From Rhodocyclaceae bacterium (lineage in GTDB: Bacteria; Pseudomonadota; Gammaproteobacteria; Burkholderiales; Rhodocyclaceae), in NCBI GenBank assembly GCA_023230455.1, contig JALNXH010000009.1, forward strand, positions 62,001 to 126,000: DNA of 64,000 nucleotides. The letters run 5' to 3'. Within the stretch, counting starts at the first letter, position 1, and each line of letters begins with the position of its first letter. A model generated the notes under the pieces. The model did no database searches. It worked only from the letters and a program-made list of their open reading frames with translations, and was not told the DNA's origin. Shown here piece after piece: positions 33,804 to 42,864 of the stretch. Made by a program: the position numbers and the translations under genes.

Positions 33804-35563
33804 GAAAACCTGGCGCAGAAACGCTGAGATTCGGGGTAGGGAAAGAAATCCTTGACCATACCGCCGCGGATGTCGTTCTGGGCGCTCCGCCAAAAATCGG
33901 CGTCGAGCAGATCGGCATGGTGCTGCATGAAGGCCTTGCGGATGGCAGGCGAGACCAGCAGAAACGTGGCGAACTCCTCCGGAAACACGTCGTTGCGCGC
34001 AGCCGAATACCAGGGCTCACTCGCCATCTCCATGTCTGGATGGGGCGCCGGCGGAATGCGGCGGAAGTTACAGTCGGTCATATACTCAATTTCGTCGTAA
34101 TCGTAGAACACTACGCGACCGTAGCGAGTTACGCCGAAATTCTTCCAAAGCATGTCGCCGGGGAAGATGTTGGCAATGGCGAGTTCGCGGATCGCATTGC
34201 CGTATTCTTTGACGGCGGACTCGATCAGATCGCCACGCCCGGCCACTTCCGCCCGGCCGAGATAGAGATTCAACGGTTCCATCCGACGTTCGATATACAG
34301 ATGCTTGATGACGAGATCGTCGCCATCCTCCTCAAGTTGCGAAGGCACCTGCTCAAGCAGTTCACGCAGCAGTTCGGCCGAAAAACGGTCCTTGGGCAGC
34401 GCCGCGTAGGAGAACTCAAGCGTGTCGGCCATCCGCCCGACGCGATCCACCTGCCTAACCAGCTGGTACTTGCGCTTCACCGTGGCATGGTCCACTTCTT
34501 TCGAGGCGCCGAACACGTCCTTGATGATCTTGAAGACGTAGGGATACGAGGGGAGCGTAAACACCATCATCACCAGTCCGCGAATACCCGGGGCAACGAT
34601 GAACTGGTCTTTCGAGTGATGCAGATGCTGCCGTAGATCGCGGAAGAACATGGTTTTGCCCTGCTTGCCCAGGCCGAGCATCGTATAGAGCTCCGAACGG
34701 GGTTTCGCTGGCATGATGGAACGCAGGAACTGTACGTAGGCGGAAGGCACTTCCATATCCACCATGAAATAGGCGCGGGAAAGCGAGAACAGAATACTGA
34801 TCAGACCGGGATCGAGCAGAACGGTGTCCAGATAGAGGCAGCCGTGGTCGTCATGCAGGACCGGGATCGCAAATGGATACTCGATATTGCCGTTGATCGC
34901 CTTGCCGATCACATAGGCGCCCTTGTTGCGATAGAACGCCGAGCTAAGCACCTGGATCTGGAGATTGACTTCGCGTTGAGGCCATTCGCCAAGATGCGCC
35001 TGGATTGCACTTACGATCCAGGCCACATCGCGATCCAGATCGCAGAATGGCCGATTCCAACCGAAGTCGACAAAAATTTGCCGAACCGACGCGCGGAACC
35101 CGGCATCGTTCGGATAGTAGCTGCGGTAGCTAGGCGGCGAAGCTTCTATGTACTCGATCGAAATCGCCGGGCGGACGAAGATGAAATCATTGTGAAAGTA
35201 GGTCCGGTGCATGACTTGGCAGAACACCGAATTAAAGAAAGTCTCCGCCAGTTCCGGCTGTTTGTGGTTAACCAGCAGGCCGATGAAGTAAAGCTTGGCC
35301 ATTTGCCACGTTTCGTCATCTATTCCACTCGTTCCGAAATCGTGTTTCAAGCGGCCGATGGTTTCCTCGACGCGATCATCGTAAAACTGTATCCGGTCCC
35401 TGACAGCGATTTGCACGCCCTGCCAATCGGCACACTCGAAGCGGGCCTTGGCGGCTGCGGAGCACTCCCGAAACAGCCGATAGTGCTTGTTAAACCCTTC
35501 TATCATCTCCCGCGCAATGCGGTGGGCTGCCTGCTGACGGAATTCAAGTTCGACGGATTTCAT
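33800..35563 (-). CDS. aceK: isocitrate dehydrogenase kinase/phosphatase
   Basis: 587 residues, normal length. A single bifunctional protein phosphorylates (inactivates) and dephosphorylates isocitrate dehydrogenase, directing isocitrate to the glyoxylate shunt. Conserved blocks: VAPGIRGLVMMVFTLPSYPYVFKIIKD (nucleotide loop), KHLYIERRMEPLNLYLGRA, and MLWKNFGVTRYGRVVFYDYDEIEYMTDCNFRRIPPAPHP with the kinase catalytic region. Divergent from icd, its substrate gene, 177 bp apart. Isocitrate lyase lies 5 kb further on. Confidence 0.97.
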   Translation of the reverse strand: MKSVELEFRQQAAHRIAREMIEGFNKHYRLFRECSAAAKARFECADWQGVQIAVRDRIQFYDDRVEETIGRLKHDFGTSGIDDETWQMAKLYFIGLLVNHKQPELAETFFNSVFCQVMHRTYFHNDFIFVRPAISIEYIEASPPSYRSYYPNDAGFRASVRQIFVDFGWNRPFCDLDRDVAWIVSAIQAHLGEWPQREVNLQIQVLSSAFYRNKGAYVIGKAINGNIEYPFAIPVLHDDHGCLYLDTVLLDPGLISILFSLSRAYFMVDMEVPSAYVQFLRSIMPAKPRSELYTMLGLGKQGKTMFFRDLRQHLHHSKDQFIVAPGIRGLVMMVFTLPSYPYVFKIIKDVFGASKEVDHATVKRKYQLVRQVDRVGRMADTLEFSYAALPKDRFSAELLRELLEQVPSQLEEDGDDLVIKHLYIERRMEPLNLYLGRAEVAGRGDLIESAVKEYGNAIRELAIANIFPGDMLWKNFGVTRYGRVVFYDYDEIEYMTDCNFRRIPPAPHPDMEMASEPWYSAARNDVFPEEFATFLLVSPAIRKAFMQHHADLLDADFWRSAQNDIRGGMVKDFFPYPESQRFCARFS

Positions 35564-35740
35564 ACGGTAGAAGAAAGACGGTTAGGCAGCCCCAATTCTA
35601 GCGAGGATGCAGCAACGTAAGCCGAATGAAAGTTCTTGGGCGATAATGCGCGGCGGTAGCAGACGATTAACGGCGCGCCAAAAGCGCGCTTGAAACGTTC
35701 AGCGGACCATCATTTTCCAAACACAATTATTGGAGCAGAC

Positions 35741-36970
35741 ATGAGCACGCCTCTTTTTAAGGTTCCCGCCGAAGGAGCGAAGATCGTTCCCGGGAAACCG
35801 ATCCCGGACAATCCCATTATCCCGTTCATCGAAGGCGACGGCATTGGCATTGACATCACCCCTGTGATGCAGAAAGTCGTCGATGCGTCGGTAAAGAAAG
35901 CCTACGGCGGCAAGCGCAAGATTTCGTGGATGGAAGTCTATGCAGGGGAAAAATCCACCCGACTCTACGGTCCCGACGTCTGGTTGCCCCAAGAAACAAT
36001 CGACGCCTGCAAGGAATATGCGGTATCGATCAAAGGGCCGATGACCACACCGGTAGGCGGCGGCATCCGCTCGTTGAACGTCGCGCTGCGCCAGGAAATG
36101 GACCTCTACCAATGCGTGCGGCCGGTGCGCTATTTCAAGGGTGTGCCTTCACCGCTGAAGGATCCGACCAAGACAGACATGGTCATCTTCCGTGAAAACA
36201 CCGAAGATATCTACGCCGGCATCGAGTGGCAAGCGGAAACCGATCAGGCGAAGAAGCTCATCAAGTTTCTCCAGGATGAAATGGGCGTAAAGAAGATTCG
36301 CTTCCCGGCCACCTCGGGCATCGGCATCAAGCCGATTTCAAAGGATGGCACCGAGCGTCTGGTGCGTGCCGCCATCAAGTATGCGATCGACAACAACCGT
36401 AAATCAGTGACGATCGTGCACAAGGGCAACATCATGAAGTTCACTGAAGGCGCTTTCCGCGACTGGGCCTATGCCCTGGCGAAAAACGAATTCGGTGGTG
36501 TGGAGATCGACGGCGGCCCGTGGCTGAAGCTGCCGAACGGCATCGTCATCAAGGACGCCATCGCCGATGCGTTCCTCCAGCAGATCCTGCTGCGCCCGGC
36601 TGAATACGATGTAATCGCCTGCTGCAACCTCAACGGCGACTATATCTCCGACGCCCTTGCCGCCCAGGTCGGCGGCATCGGCATAGCACCGGGAGCAAAC
36701 ATCTCCGATTTCTATGCGGTGTTCGAAGCCACCCATGGTACGGCCCCCAAATATGCAGGCCAAGACAAGGTTAATCCGGGATCGTTGATCCTTTCGGCCG
36801 AGATGATGCTGCGTCACATGGGGTGGAAAGAAGCCGCCGACCTGATCATCAGTTCCATGGAAGCCGCCATAGCAGACAAGATCGTTACTTACGATTTCGC
36901 CCGGCTCATGGAAGGCGCCAAGGAAGTATCGTGTTCGGCCTTCGGCGACGCAATGATCGAACGCATGTAG
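35741..36970 (+). CDS. icd: isocitrate dehydrogenase (NADP+)
   Basis: 409 residues; oxidative decarboxylation of isocitrate to 2-oxoglutarate in the TCA cycle. The motif GGGIRSLNVALRQEMDLYQC contains the serine (Ser113 in E. coli) phosphorylated by AceK, whose gene is divergent. Metal and NADP regions NLNGDYISDALAAQVGGIGIAPGANI and ATHGTAPKYAG are intact. The frame is open 17 codons upstream, but the family N-terminus starts at ATG 35741. Two stacked hairpins follow. Confidence 0.97.
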   Translation: MSTPLFKVPAEGAKIVPGKPIPDNPIIPFIEGDGIGIDITPVMQKVVDASVKKAYGGKRKISWMEVYAGEKSTRLYGPDVWLPQETIDACKEYAVSIKGPMTTPVGGGIRSLNVALRQEMDLYQCVRPVRYFKGVPSPLKDPTKTDMVIFRENTEDIYAGIEWQAETDQAKKLIKFLQDEMGVKKIRFPATSGIGIKPISKDGTERLVRAAIKYAIDNNRKSVTIVHKGNIMKFTEGAFRDWAYALAKNEFGGVEIDGGPWLKLPNGIVIKDAIADAFLQQILLRPAEYDVIACCNLNGDYISDALAAQVGGIGIAPGANISDFYAVFEATHGTAPKYAGQDKVNPGSLILSAEMMLRHMGWKEAADLIISSMEAAIADKIVTYDFARLMEGAKEVSCSAFGDAMIERM

Positions 36971-36987
36971 CCATGCGTGCCGTAGAA

Positions 36988-37010
36988 GGACATCCTCTTT
37001 GAGGATGTCC
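36988..37010 (+). terminator. first hairpin after icd
   Basis: A perfect 10 bp stem (GGACATCCTC with its complement) and a TTT loop start 17 nt after the icd stop. There is no U-run. It shares two bases with the next, larger terminator, so the two may form one composite 3' end. Confidence 0.55.
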
Positions 37011-37050
37011 CAAAAGCAAAGCCCGCCTATCGGCGGGCTTTGCTTTTGGG
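37009..37050. terminator. bidirectional terminator icd / cspA
   Basis: A 19 bp perfect stem reads CCCAAAAGCAAAGCCCGCC on the left arm, with a 4-nt loop (TATC). A and T runs inside the arms serve both the rightward icd and the leftward cspA transcripts. Confidence 0.85.
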
Positions 37051-37074
37051 ACTGATGCAGCGTCCTACGTTCAA

Positions 37075-37278
37075 TCAGGGCTTCTGAATATTGGAAGCCT
37101 GCTTGCCCTTGGGACCCTGAGTAACATCGAAGGAAACTTTTTCCCCCTCCTTCAACGTCTTGAAGCCCGGCATATTGATCGCGGAAAAGTGTGCGAACAA
37201 GTCCTCGCTCCCGTCATCAGGGGTAATAAAGCCGTAACCCTTAGAATCGTTAAACCACTTAACAGTACCAGTTGCCAT
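37075..37278 (-). CDS. cold-shock protein, CspA family
   Basis: 67 residues, one OB-fold cold-shock domain. RNP1 is KGYGFITP and RNP2 is DLFAHFSAI; MATGTVKWFN is the usual start and GPKGKQASNIQ the end. It binds single-stranded RNA/DNA as an RNA chaperone. A likely promoter lies about 190-220 nt upstream on the minus strand, giving a long leader as in cold-inducible cspA genes. Whether this copy is cold-induced cannot be told. Confidence 0.94.
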   Translation of the reverse strand: MATGTVKWFNDSKGYGFITPDDGSEDLFAHFSAINMPGFKTLKEGEKVSFDVTQGPKGKQASNIQKP

Positions 37279-37467
37279 AAACCCTCTTCCTCATGAGATA
37301 AAACAATCCGGTTTCATTCAAGAATGAGCGCCTTCTTTTTGAACTTACACCGGGTCATGCCAGACAAGCTCACGGCTGCGGAAGGGGCCAAGCGGTGATT
37401 CAGGGAGCTGAAGGACTGCGGGGCTTTCGACACTGCTGAAGTGATACTCGAACTGGACACGCATCGC

Positions 37468-37496
37468 CTTTTACCGAGGTTTTTTTTTGTCGTCAA
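37468..37496 (-). promoter_or_regulatory. probable promoter of the cold-shock gene
   Basis: On the minus strand TTGACG, a 17-nt spacer containing an A9 tract, then TAAAAG. It predicts an RNA leader of about 180 nt before the csp ATG. The 343 bp gap between the csp and clpS starts holds no other gene that I can support. Confidence 0.45.
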
Positions 37497-37621
37497 GCAC
37501 TATTTTTGCTGCATAACAACAAAGCACATAGGGCTTGGCGCCGGATTTGACGCCCATTACGGCGCCTATTCGCAGCCGGATGCACCGCACCGTGCCTAAC
37601 GAATCGCATTAGAATCAAATC

Positions 37622-37948
37622 ATGCCTTTACCCAAGGACACCCAACAAGAACCGGACTCGAGCTTGGTTCTGGAACCTCGAAGGGATACGGTCAAGCCGC
37701 CACCGCTCTATCGGGTTCTGCTCTTGAACGACGACTACACGCCGATGGATTTCGTCGTGGTTGTATTGGAAAAGTTCTTCGCGATGACTCGGGAACGTGC
37801 GACGATGGTTATGTTGAGTGTGCACCGTGAAGGTAAAGGTGTCTGCGGCATCTACCCGAAAGACGTCGCCGCGACCAAAGTGGAACAAGTCAGTGCTTTT
37901 GCCCGTCTACATCAGCATCCGCTGGCCTGCGTGATGGAGGAAACGTAA
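37622..37948 (+). CDS. clpS: ATP-dependent Clp protease adaptor ClpS
   Basis: 108 residues; recognises N-degrons and delivers them to ClpAP. Core motif YRVLLLNDDYTPMDFVVVVLEKFF and the hydrophobic-pocket residues (LLNDDYT, the Met of TPMDF, and MVMLSVHREGKGVCGIY) are intact, followed by KVEQVSAFARLHQHPLACVMEE. The stop codon directly abuts the clpA ATG (TAAATG), as in most proteobacteria. Confidence 0.96.
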   Translation: MPLPKDTQQEPDSSLVLEPRRDTVKPPPLYRVLLLNDDYTPMDFVVVVLEKFFAMTRERATMVMLSVHREGKGVCGIYPKDVAATKVEQVSAFARLHQHPLACVMEET

Positions 37949-40219
37949 ATGATCGCCCAGGAACTTGAAGTCAGTTTGCACATGGCTTTCGTTGAGGCCA
38001 GACAAAAGCGCCATGAATTCATAACAGTCGAGCACCTGCTGCTGGCTCTACTTGACAATCCGTCGGCAGCAGAAGTCCTGCGCTCCTGCGCGGCGAACGT
38101 CGATATGCTGCGCAAGGATTTGACCAACTTCATCGATGAGCACACTCCCACGGTCCAGGGCAGCGGCGATATTGACACCCAGCCGACACTCGGCTTCCAG
38201 CGAGTGATTCAGCGCGCCATCCTGCACGTACAGTCATCCGGCAAAAAAGAGGTCACCGGGGCCAATGTCCTTGTCGCTATCTACGGTGAAAAGGACTCCC
38301 ATGCGGTGTTCTTTCTCCAAAGGCAAAACGTGTCGCGGCTCGATGTAGTCAATTTTATTTCCCATGGTCTATCCAAAGTCGGGCAACCGGGCAAACAGCC
38401 CGAGGAGGCACCAGAGACAGAAGCAGAACCACAGGAGAAAAACGGGGCCCTGGACAATTACACCCAGAACCTCAATCAACTTGCGCTAAGCGGCAAGATA
38501 GACCCGTTGATCGGTAGAGAAAAAGAACTTGAGCGCGTGATCCAAACGCTTTGCCGGCGGAGGAAAAACAACCCGCTACTGGTCGGTGAAGCAGGCGTCG
38601 GCAAGACGGCCATCGCCGAGGGGCTTGCGCGCCGCATCATCGAGGGCCGCGTTCCGGACGTTCTGGCGAACGCCACCGTGTACGCACTGGATATGGGCGC
38701 GCTGCTGGCCGGCACAAAATACCGCGGTGATTTCGAACAGCGTCTCAAGGCCGTGCTCAAGCAACTGATTGATAATCCGAATGCGGTGTTGTTCATAGAT
38801 GAGATACATACCCTGATCGGCGCCGGCGCGGCTTCCGGCGGCACGCTCGATGCGTCCAATCTGCTCAAGCCGGCGCTGTCCTCAGGCAGTCTTAAATGCA
38901 TCGGCGCGACAACCTTCACCGAATTCCGCGGCGTATTCGAAAAGGATCACGCCCTTTCCCGACGCTTTCAGAAAATCGACGTCAACGAGCCGTCGGTGGA
39001 CGAAACTGTCGCCATCCTGCGCGGCCTCAAATCGCGCTTCGAGGAACACCACGGCATCAAGTATTCCGGCGCAGCCATCAACACCGCCGCCGAACTTGCC
39101 GCCAAGTACATCAACGACCGCCACCTGCCCGACAAGGCCATTGACGTCATCGACGAAGCCGGCGCCGCGCAGCGTATCCTCCCCAAGTCGAAGCAGAAGA
39201 AGGTCATCGGCAAGCAGGAGATCGAGGAAATCGTTGCCAAGATCGCCCGCATCCCGCCGCAGCATATTTCGGCCGACGATCGCTCTTCGCTGAAGAACCT
39301 CGAACGCGATTTGAAGAATGTGGTGTTCGGGCAGGATCCGGCAATCGCAGCACTGTGCCGCGCGATCAAAATGTCGCGCTCCGGTCTCGGTAATCCGCAG
39401 AAGCCGATTGGCAGCTTCCTCTTCTCTGGACCCACCGGCGTTGGCAAAACCGAAGTGGCGCGGCAGTTGGCCTACTGTATGGGGATCGAGTTGATCCGCT
39501 TCGATATGTCGGAGTACATGGAACGCCACACCGTGTCGCGCCTGATTGGTGCCCCTCCCGGCTACGTCGGATTCGATCAGGGAGGATTGCTGACCGAGGC
39601 AGTCACCAAGAAACCGCATGCCGTGCTGCTGCTCGATGAAATCGAGAAAGCGCATCCGGATGTGTTCAACATCCTGCTACAGGTGATGGATCACGGCACG
39701 CTGACCGACAACAACGGACGCAAAGCCGACTTCCGCAACATCGTCATCGTGATGACCACTAATGCCGGGGCCGAAGCCTTGCAAAAAGCCACGATCGGCT
39801 TTACCAATACCAAGCAGGCAGGCGACGAGATGGCGGACATCAAGCGGACGTTTACGCCCGAATTCCGCAACCGTCTGGACGCAATCATCTCCTTCAAGCC
39901 GCTCGACAGCGAAATCATCCTGCGCGTCGTCGACAAATTCCTGATGCAGCTTGAAGGTCAGTTGCATGAGAAGAAAGTGGAGGTTACGTTCAGCGACACG
40001 CTACGCGCTTGGCTGGCGGAAAAGGGATTCGACCCACTGATGGGAGCCCGACCAATGGCCCGCTTGATCCAGGATTCGATCCGTTCAGCGTTGGCCGACG
40101 AGCTGCTGTTCGGCCGCTTGGCGCACGGCGGTCGCGTCACCGTAGAACTGGATCCGGACTCTCCGGCAGAGGAAAAGCTCAAGCTGATATTCGACGAGCC
40201 GGTTGCCGCACCGGTCTAG
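37949..40219 (+). CDS. clpA: ATP-dependent Clp protease ATPase subunit ClpA
   Basis: 756 residues. The N-domain (two Clp-N repeats) starts MIAQELEVSLHMAFVEARQKRHEFITVEHLLLALL and binds ClpS. D1 ATPase has GEAGVGKTAIAEGLA and VLFIDEIHTLIGAG. D2 has GPTGVGKTEVARQLA, AVLLLDEIEKAHPDVFN and the sensor NRLDAIISF. An IGF-like loop for ClpP docking should lie in D2; clpP is not in this window. Translationally linked to clpS. Confidence 0.97.
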   Translation: MIAQELEVSLHMAFVEARQKRHEFITVEHLLLALLDNPSAAEVLRSCAANVDMLRKDLTNFIDEHTPTVQGSGDIDTQPTLGFQRVIQRAILHVQSSGKKEVTGANVLVAIYGEKDSHAVFFLQRQNVSRLDVVNFISHGLSKVGQPGKQPEEAPETEAEPQEKNGALDNYTQNLNQLALSGKIDPLIGREKELERVIQTLCRRRKNNPLLVGEAGVGKTAIAEGLARRIIEGRVPDVLANATVYALDMGALLAGTKYRGDFEQRLKAVLKQLIDNPNAVLFIDEIHTLIGAGAASGGTLDASNLLKPALSSGSLKCIGATTFTEFRGVFEKDHALSRRFQKIDVNEPSVDETVAILRGLKSRFEEHHGIKYSGAAINTAAELAAKYINDRHLPDKAIDVIDEAGAAQRILPKSKQKKVIGKQEIEEIVAKIARIPPQHISADDRSSLKNLERDLKNVVFGQDPAIAALCRAIKMSRSGLGNPQKPIGSFLFSGPTGVGKTEVARQLAYCMGIELIRFDMSEYMERHTVSRLIGAPPGYVGFDQGGLLTEAVTKKPHAVLLLDEIEKAHPDVFNILLQVMDHGTLTDNNGRKADFRNIVIVMTTNAGAEALQKATIGFTNTKQAGDEMADIKRTFTPEFRNRLDAIISFKPLDSEIILRVVDKFLMQLEGQLHEKKVEVTFSDTLRAWLAEKGFDPLMGARPMARLIQDSIRSALADELLFGRLAHGGRVTVELDPDSPAEEKLKLIFDEPVAAPV

Positions 40220-40363
40220 CGTCACCTCGTCTGCGATTGACCGCCTGAAACCGGGCGGCCAATATCCCCGGACCCGACGTCCGACGGTCCGGAAGCGGTT
40301 ATAAGCCAATTTTGCAACGCAACAAAGTATTCGGTAACATGTTCGTCCCACATTTTTTTGCTA

Positions 40364-40401
40364 TTCAATTCTTATGTCTTATATAAGACATAAGAATTGA
40401 A
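40364..40401. promoter_or_regulatory. 38 bp perfect palindrome upstream of aceA (operator)
   Basis: A perfect 38 bp inverted repeat, 18 bp arms around a central TA, with core TCTTATATAAGA. It lies 74 bp ahead of the aceA ATG in an AT-rich patch. TATACT at 40403-40408 could be a -10 box with its -35 inside the palindrome centre, so a bound dimer would block RNA polymerase. There is no U-run, which argues against a terminator. Confidence 0.7.
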
Positions 40402-40474
40402 GTATACTAGTTACTAAGATGGCCTCCGCCATCGCCCCCATCAGTTTCGATACATCAATCCAAAGGAGTCCTTC

Positions 40475-41785
40475 ATGAATGCACGCGACAAAGCCATAGC
40501 AGATCTGAAACGCGACTGGGCTGAAAACCCCCGTTGGAAGAACGTCAAGCGCGGTTACAGCGCCGAGGATGTGGTTCGCCTGCGCGGCTCCCAGCAAATC
40601 GAATACACGCTGGCCAAGCGTGGCGCCGAGAAGCTGTGGGAAAAAGTGAATGGCGGCGCCAAGAAGGGCTATGTCAATGCCTTCGGCGCCATCAGTGCCG
40701 GTCAGGCCATGCAGCAGGCCAAAGCAGGCCTCGAGGCCGTCTATCTGTCGGGCTGGCAGGTCGCTGCCGACGGCAACACCTCCGAAACCATGTACCCGGA
40801 CCAGTCGCTGTACGCTTACGACTCCGTACCGACCATGGTTCGCCGCATCAACAATACCTTCAAGCGCGCTGACGAGATTCAGTGGGGCCGCGGTATCAAC
40901 CCCGGCGACAAGGAATTCGTCGACTTTTTCCTGCCCATCGTTGCTGACGCGGAAGCCGGTTTCGGCGGCGTGCTCAACGCCTTCGAACTGATGAAGAACA
41001 TGATCACCGCTGGCGCTGCCGGCGTGCACTTCGAAGACCAGCTGGCTGCCGTAAAGAAGTGCGGCCACATGGGCGGCAAGGTGCTTGTTCCCACCCGCGA
41101 AGCCATTGAAAAGCTGATCGCCGCTCGTTTCGCTGCCGACACCATGGGCGTGCCCACCATCATTCTGGCGCGTACTGACGCCGAAGCCGCGAACCTGATC
41201 ACCAGCGACTACGACGCCAACGACAAGCCCTTCATCACCGGCGAGCGCACGCAAGAAGGCTTCTACCGCGTCAAGAACGGCCTGGAGCAGTCGATCAGCC
41301 GTGGCGTCGCCTACGCCCCCTACGCCGATCTGGTGTGGTGCGAGACCGGCGTGCCGGACATCGGCTTCGCCCGCGAATTTGCCCAGGCTGTGCTCGCAGC
41401 CTGCCCCGGCAAACTGCTGTCGTACAACTGCTCGCCTTCCTTCAACTGGAAGAAGAACCTGTCCGACTCGCAAATCGCCTCGTTCCAGGAAGACCTCTCG
41501 GCGCTCGGCTACAAGTACCAGTTCATCACCCTGGCGGGCATCCATATCAACTGGTTCAACACCTTCCAGTTCGCCCACGCCTACGCCCGCGGCGAAGGCA
41601 TGAAGCACTACACCGAGATGGTGCAGGAGCCGGAATTCGCTGCTCGCGACAAGGGCTACACCTTTGTTTCGCACCAGCAGGAAGTCGGCGTCGGCTACTT
41701 CGACGACGTCACCACCGTGATCCAGGGCGGCTCCTCCAGCGTCAAGGCACTGACCGGTTCGACCGAAGAAGAACAGTTCCACTAA
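40475..41785 (+). CDS. aceA: isocitrate lyase
   Basis: 436 residues; cleaves isocitrate to succinate and glyoxylate, the first step of the glyoxylate shunt. Catalytic Cys in VKKCGHMGGKVLVPT; SGWQVAADGNTSETMYPDQSLY and YNCSPSFNWKKNL are the substrate/Mg blocks. No malate synthase gene is in the window. A large palindrome overlapping its predicted promoter implies tight regulation, and aceK-icd lies 5 kb upstream for post-translational control of the same branch point. Confidence 0.97.
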   Translation: MNARDKAIADLKRDWAENPRWKNVKRGYSAEDVVRLRGSQQIEYTLAKRGAEKLWEKVNGGAKKGYVNAFGAISAGQAMQQAKAGLEAVYLSGWQVAADGNTSETMYPDQSLYAYDSVPTMVRRINNTFKRADEIQWGRGINPGDKEFVDFFLPIVADAEAGFGGVLNAFELMKNMITAGAAGVHFEDQLAAVKKCGHMGGKVLVPTREAIEKLIAARFAADTMGVPTIILARTDAEAANLITSDYDANDKPFITGERTQEGFYRVKNGLEQSISRGVAYAPYADLVWCETGVPDIGFAREFAQAVLAACPGKLLSYNCSPSFNWKKNLSDSQIASFQEDLSALGYKYQFITLAGIHINWFNTFQFAHAYARGEGMKHYTEMVQEPEFAARDKGYTFVSHQQEVGVGYFDDVTTVIQGGSSSVKALTGSTEEEQFH

Positions 41786-41821
41786 GCTTCACGGACCTGC
41801 CCCTACCGGGGCATCTCTCGG

Positions 41822-41852
41822 CGCCGCACTCTTATCGGGGTGCGGCGTTTTT
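41822..41852 (+). terminator. intrinsic terminator of aceA
   Basis: An 8 bp stem CGCCGCAC/GTGCGGCG and a 10-nt loop, followed directly by TTTTT, 37 nt after the stop codon. Confidence 0.85.
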
Positions 41853-41942
41853 ACGTGGACTGCGGTAAATAATTCGGGGTATACCGCCTGAGGTTGAACG
41901 ATCAAAACACAATTTTTCACTATCACTCGGGGAGGCAAGTCC

Positions 41943-42701
41943 ATGTTGAAAGACAAAGTCATCATCATCACGGGAGCGGGGTCGGGCATCGGTCGCACGG
42001 CGGCCGAGACTTTTGCCAAGTCGGGCGCCCGGGTCATCGCGGCAGATCTGAACGAGGCCGCCGCTGACGCCACCGTAGAACTGATAAGGAATTCGGGCGG
42101 CGAGGCAGAGGCACGACGCTGCAACGTAACCGATGAAGATGATGTCGCCGCCATGGTGGCGTTCGCGGTGAAGCGGTTTGGCCACATCAACGGCGCGGTA
42201 AACAACGCCGGGATCGAGATGAGCAACAAACCGGTTCATGAGATGACCGGAAAAGAGTGGCGGAACGTTATCGATGTCGATTTGACCGGGGTGTTCTATT
42301 GCGTGAAGCACGAGGTCCTCGCCATGAAGGCCACCGGGGGCGGCTCGATCGTCAACACCGCTTCATCCTCAGGCATCCGGGCAACGATGTGCTCATCCGA
42401 CTACACCGCCGCCAAGCATGGCGTCATCGGCTTGACAAAGGCAGCGGCAATTGATGCCGCACCGTTCGGTATCCGGGTAAACGCGATCTGTCCCGGATTG
42501 ACGCTGACGGAAATGACTCGCGACCGGTTGATGAACGATCCGACATTCTCGGTGGCGCTTGAGGGAATTCGCCAACGACACATCATTGGCCGGTTTGGAG
42601 AAACGACAGAGATCGCTAACGCGATGATGTGGCTGTTGTCCGATTACTCGTCGTTTTCGACCGGATCGTCAATGCTGGTCGATGGTGGATTCTCGATCTG
42701 A
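41943..42701 (+). CDS. short-chain dehydrogenase/reductase
   Basis: 252 residues, classical SDR. NAD(P) motif TGAGSGIG, NNAG, active-site Ser in SIVNTASSSG and YxxxK as YTAAK. The acidic residue ending the second strand (ARVIAADLNE) suggests NAD(H) preference. Strong ribosome site GGGGAGG. The substrate is unknown; hydroxysteroid or hydroxyacyl dehydrogenation would fit the DUF1329 neighbour. It converges with that gene and shares a terminator. Confidence 0.92.
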   Translation: MLKDKVIIITGAGSGIGRTAAETFAKSGARVIAADLNEAAADATVELIRNSGGEAEARRCNVTDEDDVAAMVAFAVKRFGHINGAVNNAGIEMSNKPVHEMTGKEWRNVIDVDLTGVFYCVKHEVLAMKATGGGSIVNTASSSGIRATMCSSDYTAAKHGVIGLTKAAAIDAAPFGIRVNAICPGLTLTEMTRDRLMNDPTFSVALEGIRQRHIIGRFGETTEIANAMMWLLSDYSSFSTGSSMLVDGGFSI

Positions 42702-42762
42702 AAAATCTGCCGATCCGGCAGTCAGTTCACATAGCCAGGCCCAAGGCTGTCGGCCAATTTTG

Positions 42763-42797
42763 GGCCCTCTCTCCTGGCACAGCCGGGAGAGAGGGCC
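42763..42797. terminator. hairpin between SDR and DUF1329 genes
   Basis: A 12 bp perfect stem (GGCCCTCTCTCC with its complement) and an 11-nt loop with internal pairing lie between convergent genes. The U-tract is weak. Confidence 0.6.
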
Positions 42798-42864
42798 GCA
42801 GGCATTCACAGCCGCGTATTACCGAACGGATTTGCGTTTGTTGACGTAGCAAAAATTAATACAA

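Noticed and set aside
37314..37496. 60-codon minus-strand frame upstream of the csp gene
   Set aside because: Low-complexity Ser/Lys composition, no ribosome site, and it lies in the likely leader and promoter of the cold-shock gene.
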